From Thinopyrum elongatum (lineage: Eukaryota > Streptophyta > Magnoliopsida > Poales > Poaceae): DNA of 64,000 bases. The stretch spans positions 110,125,201 through 110,189,200 of the forward strand of contig CM022300.1 in the NCBI GenBank assembly GCA_011799875.1, given 5' to 3'. The translations under genes and the position numbers were made by a program. Shown here piece by piece: positions 34,145 to 46,023 of this stretch (position 1 is the stretch's first letter; every line of letters begins with the position of its first letter). The notes beneath the pieces are model-generated. The model had not been told where the DNA came from, did no database searches, and saw only the letters and a program-made list of their open reading frames with translations.

Positions 34145-35288
34145 TCAAGCCACATTGCTAAAATCAATGATATTTAGCTCATGCCTTAACTCACGAAATC
34201 TTGCTTCATCTAGAGGCTTGGTGAAGATATCCGTGAGTTGCTCTTGAGTGTTGATGTAGATGATATCAATATCTCCCCGCTTGATGTGATCCCGAATAAA
34301 ATGATGACGAATCTCAATATGCTTCGTCTTGCTATGTTGCACCGGATTGTGAGAAATCTTGATAGCACTCTCATTGTCACATAGAAGAGGCACTTTGTCA
34401 CATGTGACACTGTAATCCTTTAAAGTTTGCCTCATCCATAGCAATTGTGCACAACAACTTGCGGCGGCTACATATTCGGCCTCGGTGGATGAGAGTGACA
34501 CATAATTTTGTTTCTTCGAAGACCAACTCACCAAAGAGCGACCAAGGAATTGGCACCCTCCGGAAGTTGACTTCCTCTCCACACAATCTATTTCCCAATC
34601 CGAGTCCGAGTAACCCATGAGATCAAAGCTTGCTCCTTTGGGGTACCATAAGCCAAAGTTTGGGGTATGAGCCAAATATCGAAAGATTTGCTTGACCACC
34701 ACATAGTGGCTTTCCTTAGGTGCGGCTTGAAACCATGCACAAATTCCCACACTCAACATGATATCCGGTCTAGATGCACAAAGGTAAAGCAAGGATCCAA
34801 TCATGGAACGATATACCTTTTGATCCACTGCTTTACCATTGGGATAACTGTCAAGCTTGCATTTGGTGGGCATTGGAAACTTGACCGGCTTGACATCATC
34901 TAGCTTGAATCTCTTGAGCATGTCTTGGGTATACTTGGCTTGGTTGATGAATGTTCCTTCTCTTCTTTGCTTGACTTCGAACCCGAGAAAAAACTTCAAC
35001 TCTCCCATCATAGACATCTCAAACTTCTCGGTCATTAGTGCGGCAAACTCATCATTGAAAGATTTGTTAGGAGAACCAAAAATAATATCATCAACATATA
35101 GTTGGCATATGAACAAATCCCCTTTGACCCTCTTAGTAAAAAGAGTGGGATCGATTTTCCCAATTTCAAATCCACGATCTTGCAACAACTCGGTAAGGTG
35201 CTCATACCACACACGTGGGGCTTGATTAAGGCCATAGAGCGCCTTTTTGAGTTTGTATACATGAGTGGGGAGCTTGGGATCCTCGAAT
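34145..35288 (-). pseudogene. M pol part 3: RT distal half and RNase H
   Basis: Third pol frame after a one-base deletion near 35289. It contains the RT active site [10 protein letters not shown], then FFLGFEVKQ, the Copia connection region, and RNase H signatures YSDSDWEID, STSGGCQFLG, LSSTEAEYVAAA and LCDNESAIKI. It ends FTKPLDEARF...IIDFSNVA and stop at 34145. These domains copy genomic RNA into DNA and degrade the template. The region itself is open and has all key acidic residues; only the frameshift separates it from the rest of pol. Confidence 0.88.
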
Positions 35289-36557
35289 CCGGAGGTTGTT
35301 TGACATACACCAACTCATTCAAAGGACCATTAAGAAATGCACTTTTCACATCCATTTGTTGCAATTTAAAATCATGGTGAGATGCATATGCAAGCAACAT
35401 GCAAATAGATTCAAGACGAGCAACGGGGGCAAAGGTTTCACCGTAGTCGATACCCTCAACTCGGGAGTAGCCTTGTGCCACCAATCTTGCCTTGTTCCGA
35501 ACAACCACACTGTTCGCATCTTGCTTGTTCTTGAAGATCCATTTGATCCCGATGACATTATGTTCCTCTGTTGGCCTTGGCACTAATTCCCAAACTTGAT
35601 TGTGCTCAAAGTTGTTGAGTTCATCACGCATAGCTTCAAGCCAATCCTCATCATCGAGCGCCTCATGTACCTTTTGGAGTTCAACACACGAAACAAACGC
35701 GTGATGCTCATAAAAGTTTGACAATTGTTTACGAGTAGTTACCCCTTTTCTCAAACTTCCAAGCACATTCTCCATGACATGTTGTTGACGCTCGAGCTTG
35801 GAAGCCACCTTGGCGGCACGGTGCTCCAAAAGTTCCTCTATGGGCATTTGAGGATCATCTTGATTATCTTGAGCACCATCTTGAGTTTGCTCTTGATCTT
35901 GAGCTTGCTCTTGACCTTGAGCACCGTCTTGAGCTTTCTCTTGACCTTGAGCTTGCTCTTGATTTTGAGCGAGCTCAGAGGCATGAACTTGATCTTGGGC
36001 ATCATTTGGTGCATCACCATTTCCATGGGGTTGATCTTGCCCTTGATATTGCTCATTGGGTTGAGGGCCTTCACTTTGCTCTTCGGAAGCGTGTGGGTCT
36101 AGCATAGGTGATGGCTCCACTTGAGTAGAGCATTGACCTTCTCCTTCAGCCACAAGGGGTTCCTCAATGGGGAGTATTTGACCAATCCCCATTCTTCTTA
36201 TGGCTTGGGGAGGAATTTCATCACCTACATCACAAAGACCACTTTGCTCCACTTGGGAGCCGTTATTTTCATCAAACTCCATGTTACACGTCTCCTCAAT
36301 GAGTCTGATGGACTTGTTGAGGGCACGGTAAGCATGAGAGTTTGTAGCATAACCAACAAATATGCCCTCTTGAGCTCTAGGTTCAAATTTAGACAAACGA
36401 ACACCTTTATTGAGAATGAAACACTTACAACCGAACACCCGGAAGTACTTGAGGTTGGGCTTGTTGCCGGTAAGTATCTCATATGGAGTCTTGTTCAAGC
36501 CTTTGCAGAGGTAGAGCCTATTGGATGCATGACATGCGGTGTTGATGGCTTCGGCCC
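35289..36557 (-). pseudogene. M pol part 2: integrase C-terminus, linker and RT start
   Basis: Second pol frame, lying between the two deletions (near 36557 and 35289). It starts with [20 protein letters not shown] (integrase C-terminal region, Copia) and passes a Q/E/D-rich linker built of short repeats such as [12 protein letters not shown] (35860-36010). It then enters [49 protein letters not shown] and [12 protein letters not shown] (first catalytic Asp). After KQPP the frame is lost. Confidence 0.88.
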
Positions 36558-37547
36558 AAAGTTGTACGGAGATTTGAACTCTGCCATCATGGTCCTTGTC
36601 GCGTCCATCAACGTCCGGTTCTTCCTCTCCGCCACACCATTTTGTTGAGGGGTATAGGGTGTGGCATATTGGTGCTTGATCCCCTCGTCACTAAGAAACT
36701 CATCCAAGGTGTAGTTCTTGAACTCAGTGCCGTTGTCACTTCTAATCATCAAAATCTTTGCTTCATGTTGACGTTGAGCTTCATTTGCAAAGTTGATGAC
36801 GGTTTGTTGAGTCTCACTCTTCCTCTTGAAGAAATATACCCATGTATATCTTGAGTAGTCATCCATAATCACCAAGCAATACTTTCTTCCACCAAGACTA
36901 TCAAAGGATGGAGGTCCAAAGAGATCCATGTGAAGGAGCTCCAAGGGCCTCTTCGAGTAGATGATGGTCGAGGGTCGGTGAGCCGTTTCATGAAGCTTTC
37001 CTTCGATACAAGCACTGCAAGCACGGTCTTTGGCAAAACTCACATTTGTTAGTCCACGGACGTGATCCCCTTTGAGGAGACTTTGCAAAGATCTCATATT
37101 GACATGGGCTAGTTGGCAATGCCAAAGCCAACCCACATCAACTTTAGCCATTAGGCAAGTCACGGTCTTAGTGGGTCGCTCCAAAAAGTTCACCACATAG
37201 AGACCGTTCTCGACATGTCCAACAAAGGCTACTTTAAGAGTCTTGCTCCACAAAAGGGCCATGGTATCAATATCAAAGAATGTTGCAAAGCCCATAAGTG
37301 CAAGTTGACGAACGGAAAGTAAATTGTATGCAAGGGACTCAACAAGCATGACCTTCTCAATAGATAAATCTTGAGAGATGACCACCTTGCCAAGTCCCAA
37401 TACCTTAGAAGTTGAAGCATCACCGAATTGGACATGGGTGGGCATAGATGGAATTGGATGCACATCCACCACCAAGTCCTTGCTCCCGGTCATATGATTT
37501 GTTGCCCCACTATCAAGCAACCATGACACTCCACCGGAAGCAAACTC
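36558..37547 (-). pseudogene. M pol part 1: aspartic protease and integrase
   Basis: The frame opens after a TAG near 37548. The protease active site is LLDSGATNHM, followed by the GAG-pre-integrase zinc motif (WHCQLAHVNM...CSACIEGK) and integrase core residues in HMDLFGPPS, RSDNGTEF and [10 protein letters not shown]. The frame breaks at YNF (near 36557), where one T appears lost. There is no ATG at the beginning; expression probably depends on recoding or polyprotein read-through from gag, which ends 10 bp upstream in another frame. Confidence 0.88.
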
Positions 37548-37557
37548 CTAAAAGAGA

Positions 37558-40104
37558 TCAATGCTTGGATTTAGGTACCCATTCTTGAATGGGTCCTTTG
37601 AGGTTAGTAACAAGGGTCTTAGGAACCCAAATAGACCATTCAATGTACTCATAGTAAGAACCAACGAATTTGGCATAAACATGCCCATCACTAGCACGGC
37701 ATAAAACATAAGAAGGGTTAAAGTCACTGGCTTTGTTGTTAGGGGCGGTTTTGCCCTTCTTGGCATTACCACCCACTTCCTTGTTCTTCTTCTTCTTATG
37801 AGTACCCTCACCTGCCTTGACAAAAGTTTCCTTTAGTGGGAGAGGTTGCTTGGTCTTGTTCTTCTTTTTCTTCTTCTTTGACTTGGGTGCAAACCCAAGT
37901 CCCTCCTTTCCTACAACTTCCTTTTGGCTCGTCAAAAGGTCATTGAGGTTCTTTTCACCATGTATGCATGTCACAAGGCCCTTCTCAAGTTGCTCTTTCA
38001 ACTTGGCATTTTCTTCCACAAGATGCACATGCTCACAACAAGGGTTAGTAGCATGGGCATTATCAATTAAAATGAAAGGAGGGCAAGTGGAAATCTCCTT
38101 GGTTAGCTTCACTTGGAGTTGATCATGAGACTCTTTGAGAGAAGCATGAACACCCTTCAAGACCTTGTGAGCCTTGTCAAGTGTATCAAATTCTTCCTTG
38201 AGTCTATCATGGCCAACCCCAAGTGCAACTTTCTCGGATTTAAGCACACGTGTAAGAACAATAGCATGATCAAGATCTTTTTGCAATTTAGCATGATCAA
38301 CATTGTGTGACTCCTCAAGAGTCAAACGAAGATCTCGCTCTTCCTCTAGAGCAATGGAAAGATCCGCAATCTCATCGGCATAGTCATGACTATGCCCCTC
38401 CAACTTGGAGATAGTATCCTCATGCGACTCAATGATATCATTGGCCTCACCAAGTTGTTCCAAGAGAGCAACATAGTGCTTCTTGGATTCACCCTTGAGC
38501 TTGCTCACAAACTTGGTGAACTCATTCTCATCAACTTTCTCCACCTCACTATCATCAACACAATCTAACAATGAAGGAGTAGTAATGATGGTGGTTTTGA
38601 TGTTAGGAGTTACCTTGTTGATACCTTTGGCCATGAGACACTTGGCAATGGTGTTTTTGTTGGGGGCGCCGAAGAGAGACACCTTGGAGGGGGAAGATGT
38701 TGCAATGGCAATGGTTGCCGTTGCCATTACTTCTCCACTTGTATCTTCCTCATCATCATCGGAGGGGTACTCTTCATGTGCCACCAAGCCCTTTGGAGGA
38801 GACTTCTTGGTGAAGTTGTTCTTGCTAGGGAAAGACTTGGCTTTGTCTTTGCGAATGAGTTTGCCACCATTGTTTTCCCTCTTCTCGTAAGGGCAATCCG
38901 CCACAAAGTGACTCACATTGCCGCAATTGTAGCAAGTCCTTACTCGTTGCTTGTTCTTTGACCCACTTGAGTTGTTCTTGGTGAAGTTGGGCCTTGAGTT
39001 CCTCTTGTTGCTCCAAAATTGCCTTGACGCAAGAGACATGTGCTCATGGTAAGCATATTTGGTGTCCTCGGGGCCACACCCCTCTTCTTCTTCCTCTTCT
39101 TCTTCTTCTTCCGGAATGGCCTTGGCCTTCAAAGCAAGGGTGGGAGTGCTTTTCTTTGACCAGACACGAGCAAGAGCATTGTCGGTGGTCTTGTTCATTA
39201 TGTTCATGGCAATAAACTCATCCAACACTTCACTTGAGGTTAAGGTGTGAAAATCCGGCCTTTGACGAATCACGGAAGACATGGCCTTGTTGAATGGCAT
39301 GATGGCCTTGCGAAACTTGTGCTTGATCCAAGTGTCATCTGTATCCTTGCTCCCATGGTCTTGAAGAGCGAACGCAAGAGTAGTCACCCTCTGGTAGAGA
39401 TCACGCGGATCCTCATCTTCTAGCATCACGAATTCATCGGCCTCATCAAGAACCAATTCAAAGTTGGACCGTTGGATGCTTGAGCTCCCCTTGTACATAG
39501 AAACAATGTGCTCCCAACAATCCTTTGCACGAGTGAAAGGACGTAAGTGAGATAGATCTTCGGGTGGGACCGCATCTTGAAGGATGAACAAAGCAGAGTG
39601 ATTGTATTGATTGTCCACTTCTTCTCTTGGGGTGAAGTTGTTTGGATCATGCGGGTAGAAGCCTTGCTCAATGATTCTCCAAAGGTTAGTTGAGCAGTGA
39701 TTCAAATGAGACTTAATGCGAAAGACCCAATTAGCGAAATCACCCTTAACAAGCTTGGGAGGAGGACCATGATTATTAATGCGAGGTGTAGGGACCGGTC
39801 CTCCATAGACCGGGGGAGGGGGAACCGAGGCAAAGGTTCCCATCCCATTCTTGTCATGAGGGGAAGGAACATGAGTACCTTTAGCTGCTTCCTTGGCGGA
39901 ATTGGCCTCCGACTCCGACGCCATGGGATTAACCACAAGCAAGGGATCGGGAGTGGATTTCATCCCCTCAAGCAATTCTTTAAGCATAGACTTGACTTCG
40001 GTCGTCATAGATATTTTAAGTGAAGCCATAGCTTCGTTTAAGTCATCTCGTGTGATCGAAGTCAACTCCACGACCTCGGGCACTTCCTCCTCGGTGTCAA
40101 CCAT
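37558..40104 (-). CDS. M gag (848 aa), intact
   Basis: ATG at 40104, stop TGA at 37558. The order is: an N-terminal region with a variable linker, the gag capsid segment (WVFRIKSHLNHCSTNLWRII, residues about 125-145; ASMYKGSSSIQ-like text near 205), a poly-Glu run, and zinc knuckle CYNCGNVSHFVADC (CX2CX4HX4C, residues about 390-405). After it comes a long charged, probably coiled-coil region with SH/LKE repeats (residues about 540-720) and a Lys-rich tail (KSKKKKKKNK). Gag assembles the particle and binds the RNA. The length beyond the zinc knuckle is unusual for Copia but typical of SIRE-lineage gag. Confidence 0.85.
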   Translation of the reverse strand: MVDTEEEVPEVVELTSITRDDLNEAMASLKISMTTEVKSMLKELLEGMKSTPDPLLVVNPMASESEANSAKEAAKGTHVPSPHDKNGMGTFASVPPPPVYGGPVPTPRINNHGPPPKLVKGDFANWVFRIKSHLNHCSTNLWRIIEQGFYPHDPNNFTPREEVDNQYNHSALFILQDAVPPEDLSHLRPFTRAKDCWEHIVSMYKGSSSIQRSNFELVLDEADEFVMLEDEDPRDLYQRVTTLAFALQDHGSKDTDDTWIKHKFRKAIMPFNKAMSSVIRQRPDFHTLTSSEVLDEFIAMNIMNKTTDNALARVWSKKSTPTLALKAKAIPEEEEEEEEEEGCGPEDTKYAYHEHMSLASRQFWSNKRNSRPNFTKNNSSGSKNKQRVRTCYNCGNVSHFVADCPYEKRENNGGKLIRKDKAKSFPSKNNFTKKSPPKGLVAHEEYPSDDDEEDTSGEVMATATIAIATSSPSKVSLFGAPNKNTIAKCLMAKGINKVTPNIKTTIITTPSLLDCVDDSEVEKVDENEFTKFVSKLKGESKKHYVALLEQLGEANDIIESHEDTISKLEGHSHDYADEIADLSIALEEERDLRLTLEESHNVDHAKLQKDLDHAIVLTRVLKSEKVALGVGHDRLKEEFDTLDKAHKVLKGVHASLKESHDQLQVKLTKEISTCPPFILIDNAHATNPCCEHVHLVEENAKLKEQLEKGLVTCIHGEKNLNDLLTSQKEVVGKEGLGFAPKSKKKKKKNKTKQPLPLKETFVKAGEGTHKKKKNKEVGGNAKKGKTAPNNKASDFNPSYVLCRASDGHVYAKFVGSYYEYIEWSIWVPKTLVTNLKGPIQEWVPKSKH

Positions 40105-40141
40105 ACTTTTCGGGTGGTGAAACCCTTAATAAAGAGACGAG

Positions 40142-40153
40142 GCTCTGATACCA
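40142..40153 (-). other. Primer-binding site of M (initiator tRNA-Met type)
   Basis: The minus strand reads TGGTATCAGAGC two bases after the LTR end at 40156. Confidence 0.9.
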
Positions 40154-40155
40154 AT

Positions 40156-43100
40156 TGAAAGGATCGATATGGTTGACTAGAGGGGGGGTGAATAGACAAC
40201 TACCAATTTTTAGCTTTTCTTAACAAATTAGGTCTAGCAACAAATAGGTTGTCTAGATGTGCAACTAGGTGAGCAACCTATATGATGCAAACAACAACAA
40301 CAACAACAAGTGCAAGCAAAGGATACAACACAACAATAGCTTGCACAAAGTAAAGGGAAGAGGTAACCACAAGTGGAGCCAGTGGAGATGAGGATGTGTT
40401 ACCGAAGTTCCTTCCCTTTGGGGGAAGTACGTCTTCGTTGGAGCGGTGTGGAGGCACAATGCTCCCCAAGAAGCCACCAGGGCCATCGTATTCTCCTCAC
40501 GCCCTCACACAATGCGAGATGCCGTGATTCCACTAGTGGTGCCCTTGAAGGCGGCGACCGAACCTTTACAAACAAGGTTGGGGCAATCTCCACAACTTGA
40601 TTGGAGGCTCCCAACGATACCACGGAGCTTCACCACAATGGAATGTGGCTCCGAGGTGACCTCAACCGTCTATGGTGCTCAAACACCCAAGAGTAACAAG
40701 ATTCGCAAGGGATTAGTGGGGGGAATCAAATTTCTCTTGGTGGAAGTGTAGATCCGGGCCTTCTCAACCAAACCCTAGAAAATCAACAAGTTCGATTGGC
40801 TAGGGAGAGAGATCGGACAAGAATGAGCTTTGGATCATGTGACGCCCCCGACTCAATCGTGCACTAATCATACACGCAAACATGCACGATCAAGCACAGG
40901 GACTCACGGGAAGATATCACAACACAACTCTAACACAAAAAAACGGAGATCCACGAATATTACAGACCAAGGATCACGAGGATCCGAATACATAAGTCAG
41001 TCATACAAATAATATCTGGGTACAGACATAGTTAGTCAAGGTTTGCCTTAAGAAGGCTAGCACAAACAACGACTCTAGATCGACAGGCGAAGGCCTCCTG
41101 CCTGGGGCCTCCGATCCTACTCTTGGTCGGCTGGCTTGATCCAGTAGTACGTGCCGTCTGGGCCCTCCTGGCAGTAAGCTCCTACGGTGTCATCTGGCTC
41201 CTGAGCTCCAGCGTCTGTGGTAACATCAAAAGGGGCATGGGAGAAAAAGAGGTAGCAAAGCAACCGTGAGTACTCATCCGAAGTACTCAGCAAGCATGGA
41301 TCTACACTACATATGCAACATTATCAAAGAAAGGTTGTATATGTGGACTGAGCTGCAGAAATGCCAGAATAGAAAGAAGATCTAGTCCTATCGAAGACTA
41401 GCATCTTCACGAAGCCACCATCTTGCAGCAATTAGAAGAGTACAGAAAAGCATTTTATTAAGCAAGCATGTTGAGGCAAAGCCTAGAGATCCTTCCTCGA
41501 CTCCCTGCGAGAAAGTGATCCCGGAGCTTCAATTAATTAAACAAGTATCCAGTTCAAGTAATAGATCGGGATACCAAACTGAGCGTCCTATTACCGTGGA
41601 CACGACTATTCGAATAGATCACTTCCCTGCAGGGGTGCACTACTGTTACCCAACACGCTCGATCACCTCTGGCCATACACACTTGCTGGGTAATGCCCGG
41701 CCTCGGAAGATCGACACGAAGCAGCGTCGTACCTAGGCTCAGCAGAGAGGTCAACACGCCGGACTAACCTATGCACCCAGGGGTCTTGGGCCATCGCCCC
41801 GGGTGCTCCTGCGCATTGCGAGACTGGCCGGGGAGCAGGCCCGACACTGAACTCGTCAGTGAAATATCCAGCCCAACCCCAACAATCAGCCCGCACGGTG
41901 AACTGTGACGTCTGATGAGCTTTCGGGAGAAACGTACGACGTAGAGGGCCCCATAAACCATTATCCCGCGTGGTGGTAGTGCGTATAGGCCATTGGCCAA
42001 CTCAGATCAATTACCCAAATCCGTTAGGCGTATTTAATAACTCGCGGAGACGATCAAAGTTTCTGATGCTCTGCCACAATATCTCTCTCGGGTGCCCTCC
42101 TGGCAAACCCGACTGCATAGTTTCCCCGCGGGTACCCCTCAAGGTCGACCCGCCTGTGACAAAGGTCAACGTAACCGTGTGGTCATAATATCAAGGGGGA
42201 AAGCCCGAGGAATCACCCTCGGTGGATTCCACTCGATAAAATCAGCAGGGTGAACGTAGGAGGAATCACCCTCGAGGTTCACACTTGAGGGGTTGCACGA
42301 CAGAGTCGTATTGGGAGTGGTGAAGGAGGAATCACCCTCGATGACCACGACCGAACAGCTACACTACAGAGTTATCATTAGGAGTGCGTTATGAGGTATC
42401 ACCCTCGGCACTCGATAGTAACTATGCAGAGTCGTACAACAAAGGGGGGTGAAGTGAGGTGTCGGTCTCTGGTCGTCGATCACATTGATCGAGTCGTCGA
42501 TGATGAAGCAGAGGCAACAAGGACAAGGTGGGGGTCACTGATGGATCACTAACCAACCTATACTAAGCAGTTTGAATAGGCAGGTAAGGTAGCAATAAGC
42601 AGGTTACAAAAGCAGGCTATGCATCAAAATAGGAGCAATCATTTACAGTAGCAAAATCTAATGCAAGCATGAGAGAATGGAATGGGCGATATCGGAGTGA
42701 TCAAGGGGGGGCGGGCTTACCTGGAAGCTCTGCTGAGAGGGGCTGGTCGTCAGAAGGCTACTTGTCCGGAGCGTAGTCGTACTCTGCTGCGTCGGCGTCG
42801 GTCTCGGTGTCTATCGAGAGAGAAGGAGGGGGAAAGAAACAATAAATTCACGGCAAAAATGCAAACAATATGCATGACATGCCTAAATGATATGCAAAGG
42901 TGTTCTACTGCCTAACTAGGTGATTTAGTTAATTTAGGAATTTATTTGGATTTATTTTATTAAAGTTGTGCACTATTCATTTATCGAAATCAGTCTAAAA
43001 GTTCCACGTTCAGATAGTTGGGGGCATCTGACAGCAACACGAAGGGCGTATTCAGATTCGTCTCATCGTTCTGAGCAACTTTCATGTACAAAGTATTTTT

Positions 43101-45909
43101 ATCCGAGCTACGGTTTTATATGATTTTCTAAAGTTTTAATCATTTTCTGGATTTTAATTATTTATTTAAATTCGCATTATCCAAAACAGTAAAGGGTGAC
43201 ATCAGCATGATGCAGTGATGATGTCAGCAGTCAACTCTGGTTGACCAGAGTCAAACCTGACCTGTGGGTCCAGTGGGACCCACATGTCAGTGACTCAGCT
43301 AATTAAACAGAGTTAGATTAAACTAATTAGGTTAATTAGTGGGTGGGGCCTACTGGTCAGTGAGTGATTAGCGTTTTAATTAACTAATTAATAGTTTTAT
43401 CTATTTATAAAAAATCATTTAATCAGGCGGGACCCACATGTCATAGACACAGGGCCAGCCCAGCCAGCAGGTGGACTAGTCAACTGGGCCCAGTGGGGCC
43501 CAGGGGTCAGCCTCTGTTAGTCTAACAGGATTTAAACTAATCTAATTAGCTAATTAGTAGGGGTGGGGCCCAGATGTCAGCGGCTCTGTTAGTCAGCAGG
43601 TCAATTAGCTCTAACCTAAACGCTACAGTACCCGGACCCACCAGTCAGTGGCTGTTAGAGAGGCGATTAGCGTTAGCTAATCCCCTGACGCGCGGGGTCC
43701 ACGCGATAGAGGCCCACTGGCGATTAAACGCCAGCGCGCGCTCCGGCGACGGCAGAAATGCGGCGGGGGCTCGGGATTGTGCTACGGTCGACGGTTTCGA
43801 GCGCGGTTTGCGGCTACGGGTAGCTGGTGTTCGCGCGCATCCGTTGGGACAGGCGGAAGGGGCTGGAGTGGACTGTGGCCACCAGAATCGAGCTCACGGC
43901 GGCTGTCGGAGTTCGGGCTTCGAGCAAAGAGCGCACGGGAGGTCGTGTCCAACAAGTGAATGGGTCAGGCGGCTCTGCGGAGAGGCCCTGAGCACACACA
44001 TGTGCTCAGCTGGCCCTGGGACGGCCGGTTGCCACGGCGGCGAGCTCCACCGTGACGGCACGCTTCGGCCAGAGCAGAACGAGGGCGGTGGCGGCGCTAC
44101 GGCTACGGATTAAGAGCGGAAACAAAAGGGGAGTGAAGGCGAGCTCACCGCGGAGCACAAGGAGGCTCAGTGGCGGTTTAGGAGCTGCAGGGGCGGCCGG
44201 AGTTGTTGGCGAGGCGGCGGTGACCCGAGGAGGAAGACGGGGTGGATCCGGCGCTGTGGTGCCTCCCGGCGCCAACGGAGGGCACCAGACGACGTGGAGG
44301 ACGATGACGAACGTCTACGGCATCGCGGCGAGGTGAGGCGGTGACGGTGGCCACGATGTTGCCGGAGCTGCGGCGGCGAACGCGCTCGGGTGCGCTCGGA
44401 TCTCAGCGAGGAGAGGCGAGGAGGAAGGGGGCTAATGGTAGAGGAGGCCAGGGGGGATGGACGAGGCCTGCCCTTATCCTCCACGCGGGCGCGGTGTCGA
44501 GCAGAGGAGAGGGGGGCCTGGCGCGGCGAGCGCGCGCGCGGCGACAGCGGCGCGGGGAGGAGCAGTGCGAGGTGGGAGGAGGTGCGGGGTGGGATGGGCC
44601 GGCGTTGTAGCCACTTAGGCCCAGCCGCTGCGGCCTTTTTCTTTTCTTTCCTGTTTTTGCTTTTCTGTTTTGTTTTCTATTTTCTTTTCTGTTTTGCAAA
44701 TTGTTTAGCCACTAAATGACTTTTACAAAATGTGTGACTTAGCTCATAAATTGCAGTGCATTATCACCTATCACCAAAAACTAGTTTGGGTAAAATATAA
44801 TTTCACATTCAATTTAGATTAAATAAAAGGTTATTAAATATTGCTGTTAGCCACTGTTTGATGTTGTTAGGGTCACTTAACCAAGCCCATTGATATTGAT
44901 TACAATTTTATAATTGCCTCTGAATTATTTGCCATTTAATGAACATTTTAGTTTCTAATTTGGAACAACTTTTATTTCCACTTTAAATTAATTTGAAGTT
45001 TGAATTAGGAGTTTGAAATGCAATATGATGCAAATGATGACTAGGACATGATATTAACTAAGGGTGATCACTGTGGTTAATTACATGAGGTGTTACAGAG
45101 CAACAATGAAGCTTGGGGGAAAAGAGGTGAGTCTTCTTGGAGAAGAAGACCCCCTTATATAGTGGGGGGAACAATCCAACCGTTATCCCCTTATTCAGCC
45201 CGCAAAGAGCGGTACTACCGCTCTAGGGAGCGGTACTACCGCTGGTCGTAGCGGTACTGCCGCTCGGCCCAGCGGTACTACCGCTGGGACCTCGCACAAC
45301 GCCTGAGGGAGAAAGAACAGAGAGGAGGGCCGTTGAGCGGCACTAGTAGCGGTAGTAGGGGCGGTACTACCGCTTACAAGTGGTACTATCGCTCCTACTG
45401 CCGCTGCCACTGCCGTTGAACCCGACACAAGACACGCAGGTCTCGAGTCGAGGCGGTACTAGCGCGGAACCGGAGCCGTACTACCGCCCCTGGCCGTGGG
45501 CGGTACTACTGCTGTGAAACAGCGGTACTACCGCTTGTTGCTTTCAGCGGTACTGCCGCTCCGGGCCGCGGTACTACCGCTGGCGCCTCCCTTATGCCAC
45601 TTCCACGATAACAAGTATACTCCAAGGATGAGGAAAGGAGCTGGGGGTGCGACAGAGATGTGTACGTGTTGATTCCACCCTAGTCTTTCCGATACGGACC
45701 CCCTCTTGATAGTACGGTATCTCCTACGATTCAAGTCCACCAAACCGAAACGAAAGAGAACTACACCGTCTTCACTTTTGAGCTCCGAGGGGAATAAATC
45801 GTCTCGTGCCAATGAATGAATATCTGAAATGCTCAACGCACATGATTAGTCCGCAAATGCATTGTCAGCAAACACCAAAACCACTCAGAGAGAGAGATAT
45901 ACCCTAACA
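40156..45909 (-). repeat. 5' LTR of M, split by element H
   Basis: LTR portions are 40156-40837 and 45098-45909; together about 1489 bp after removing H and one TSD copy. It begins TGAAAGGATCGATATGG, ends ATACCCTAACA, and carries the hairpin cluster AGCGGTACTACCGCT at 45206-45590. Confidence 0.85.
40838..45097 (-). mobile_element. LTR-like element H, complete, 4260 bp
   Basis: Plus ends TGTGACGCCCCC (40838) and GAGGTGTTACA (45097). The 5-bp flanks are gatca (40833-40837) and gagca (45098-45102); the uninterrupted 3' LTR of M reads 'ttggagcaac' here, proving the insertion point. Same family and layout as D: exon-like segments at 41117-41214 and 42721-42810, four hairpins (near 42209, 42262, 42328 and 42393), an AT-rich part, a GC-rich block (43640-44640) and an AT-rich end. 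No LTR pair, gag or pol. It is younger than M. Confidence 0.82.
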
Positions 45910-46015
45910 CCAATCCATTTGATCTTATCATTACACCACAGAATTTCCTCCTTAATAAGGAGCTCGTCCATCTCTTTAAGGATTTTCTTCCTTTCTACAA
46001 TAGCAACCTAATCAT
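45910..46015 (-). pseudogene. LINE ORF2-like fragment
   Basis: The minus frame reads VERKKILKEMDELLIKEEI then LWCNDKIKWIG, resembling the 'LLEKEEIMWKQRSR' region upstream of the RT domain in plant LINE ORF2. It is cut by M insertion (TSD ccaat). Only ~35 codons; weak assignment. Confidence 0.4.
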
Positions 46016-46023
46016 TTTGTTTA

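Larger units (their letters stand above)
29617..45909 (-). mobile_element. Maximus/SIRE-like Copia retrotransposon M, nearly complete
   Basis: Flanked by 5-bp duplications ccaac (29612-29616) and ccaat (45910-45914). The minus order is: 5' LTR (45909-40156, containing H), PBS (40153), gag (40104-37558), protease-integrase-RT-RNase H (about 37547-34145), spacer, an extra ORF (33274-31640), PPT (31055-31038) and 3' LTR (31037-29617). Without H it is ~12 kb. An extra ORF downstream of pol is typical of the SIRE/Maximus lineage. Gag and the extra ORF are open; pol has two single-base deletions. Confidence 0.85.

Noticed and set aside
36121..36648. 175-codon plus frame opposite M pol
   Set aside because: Antisense shadow of the clear Copia integrase/RT frame.
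43574..44719. Several 90-180 codon frames in element H
   Set aside because: GC-rich LTR-like sequence, frames open on both strands, not conserved in D.
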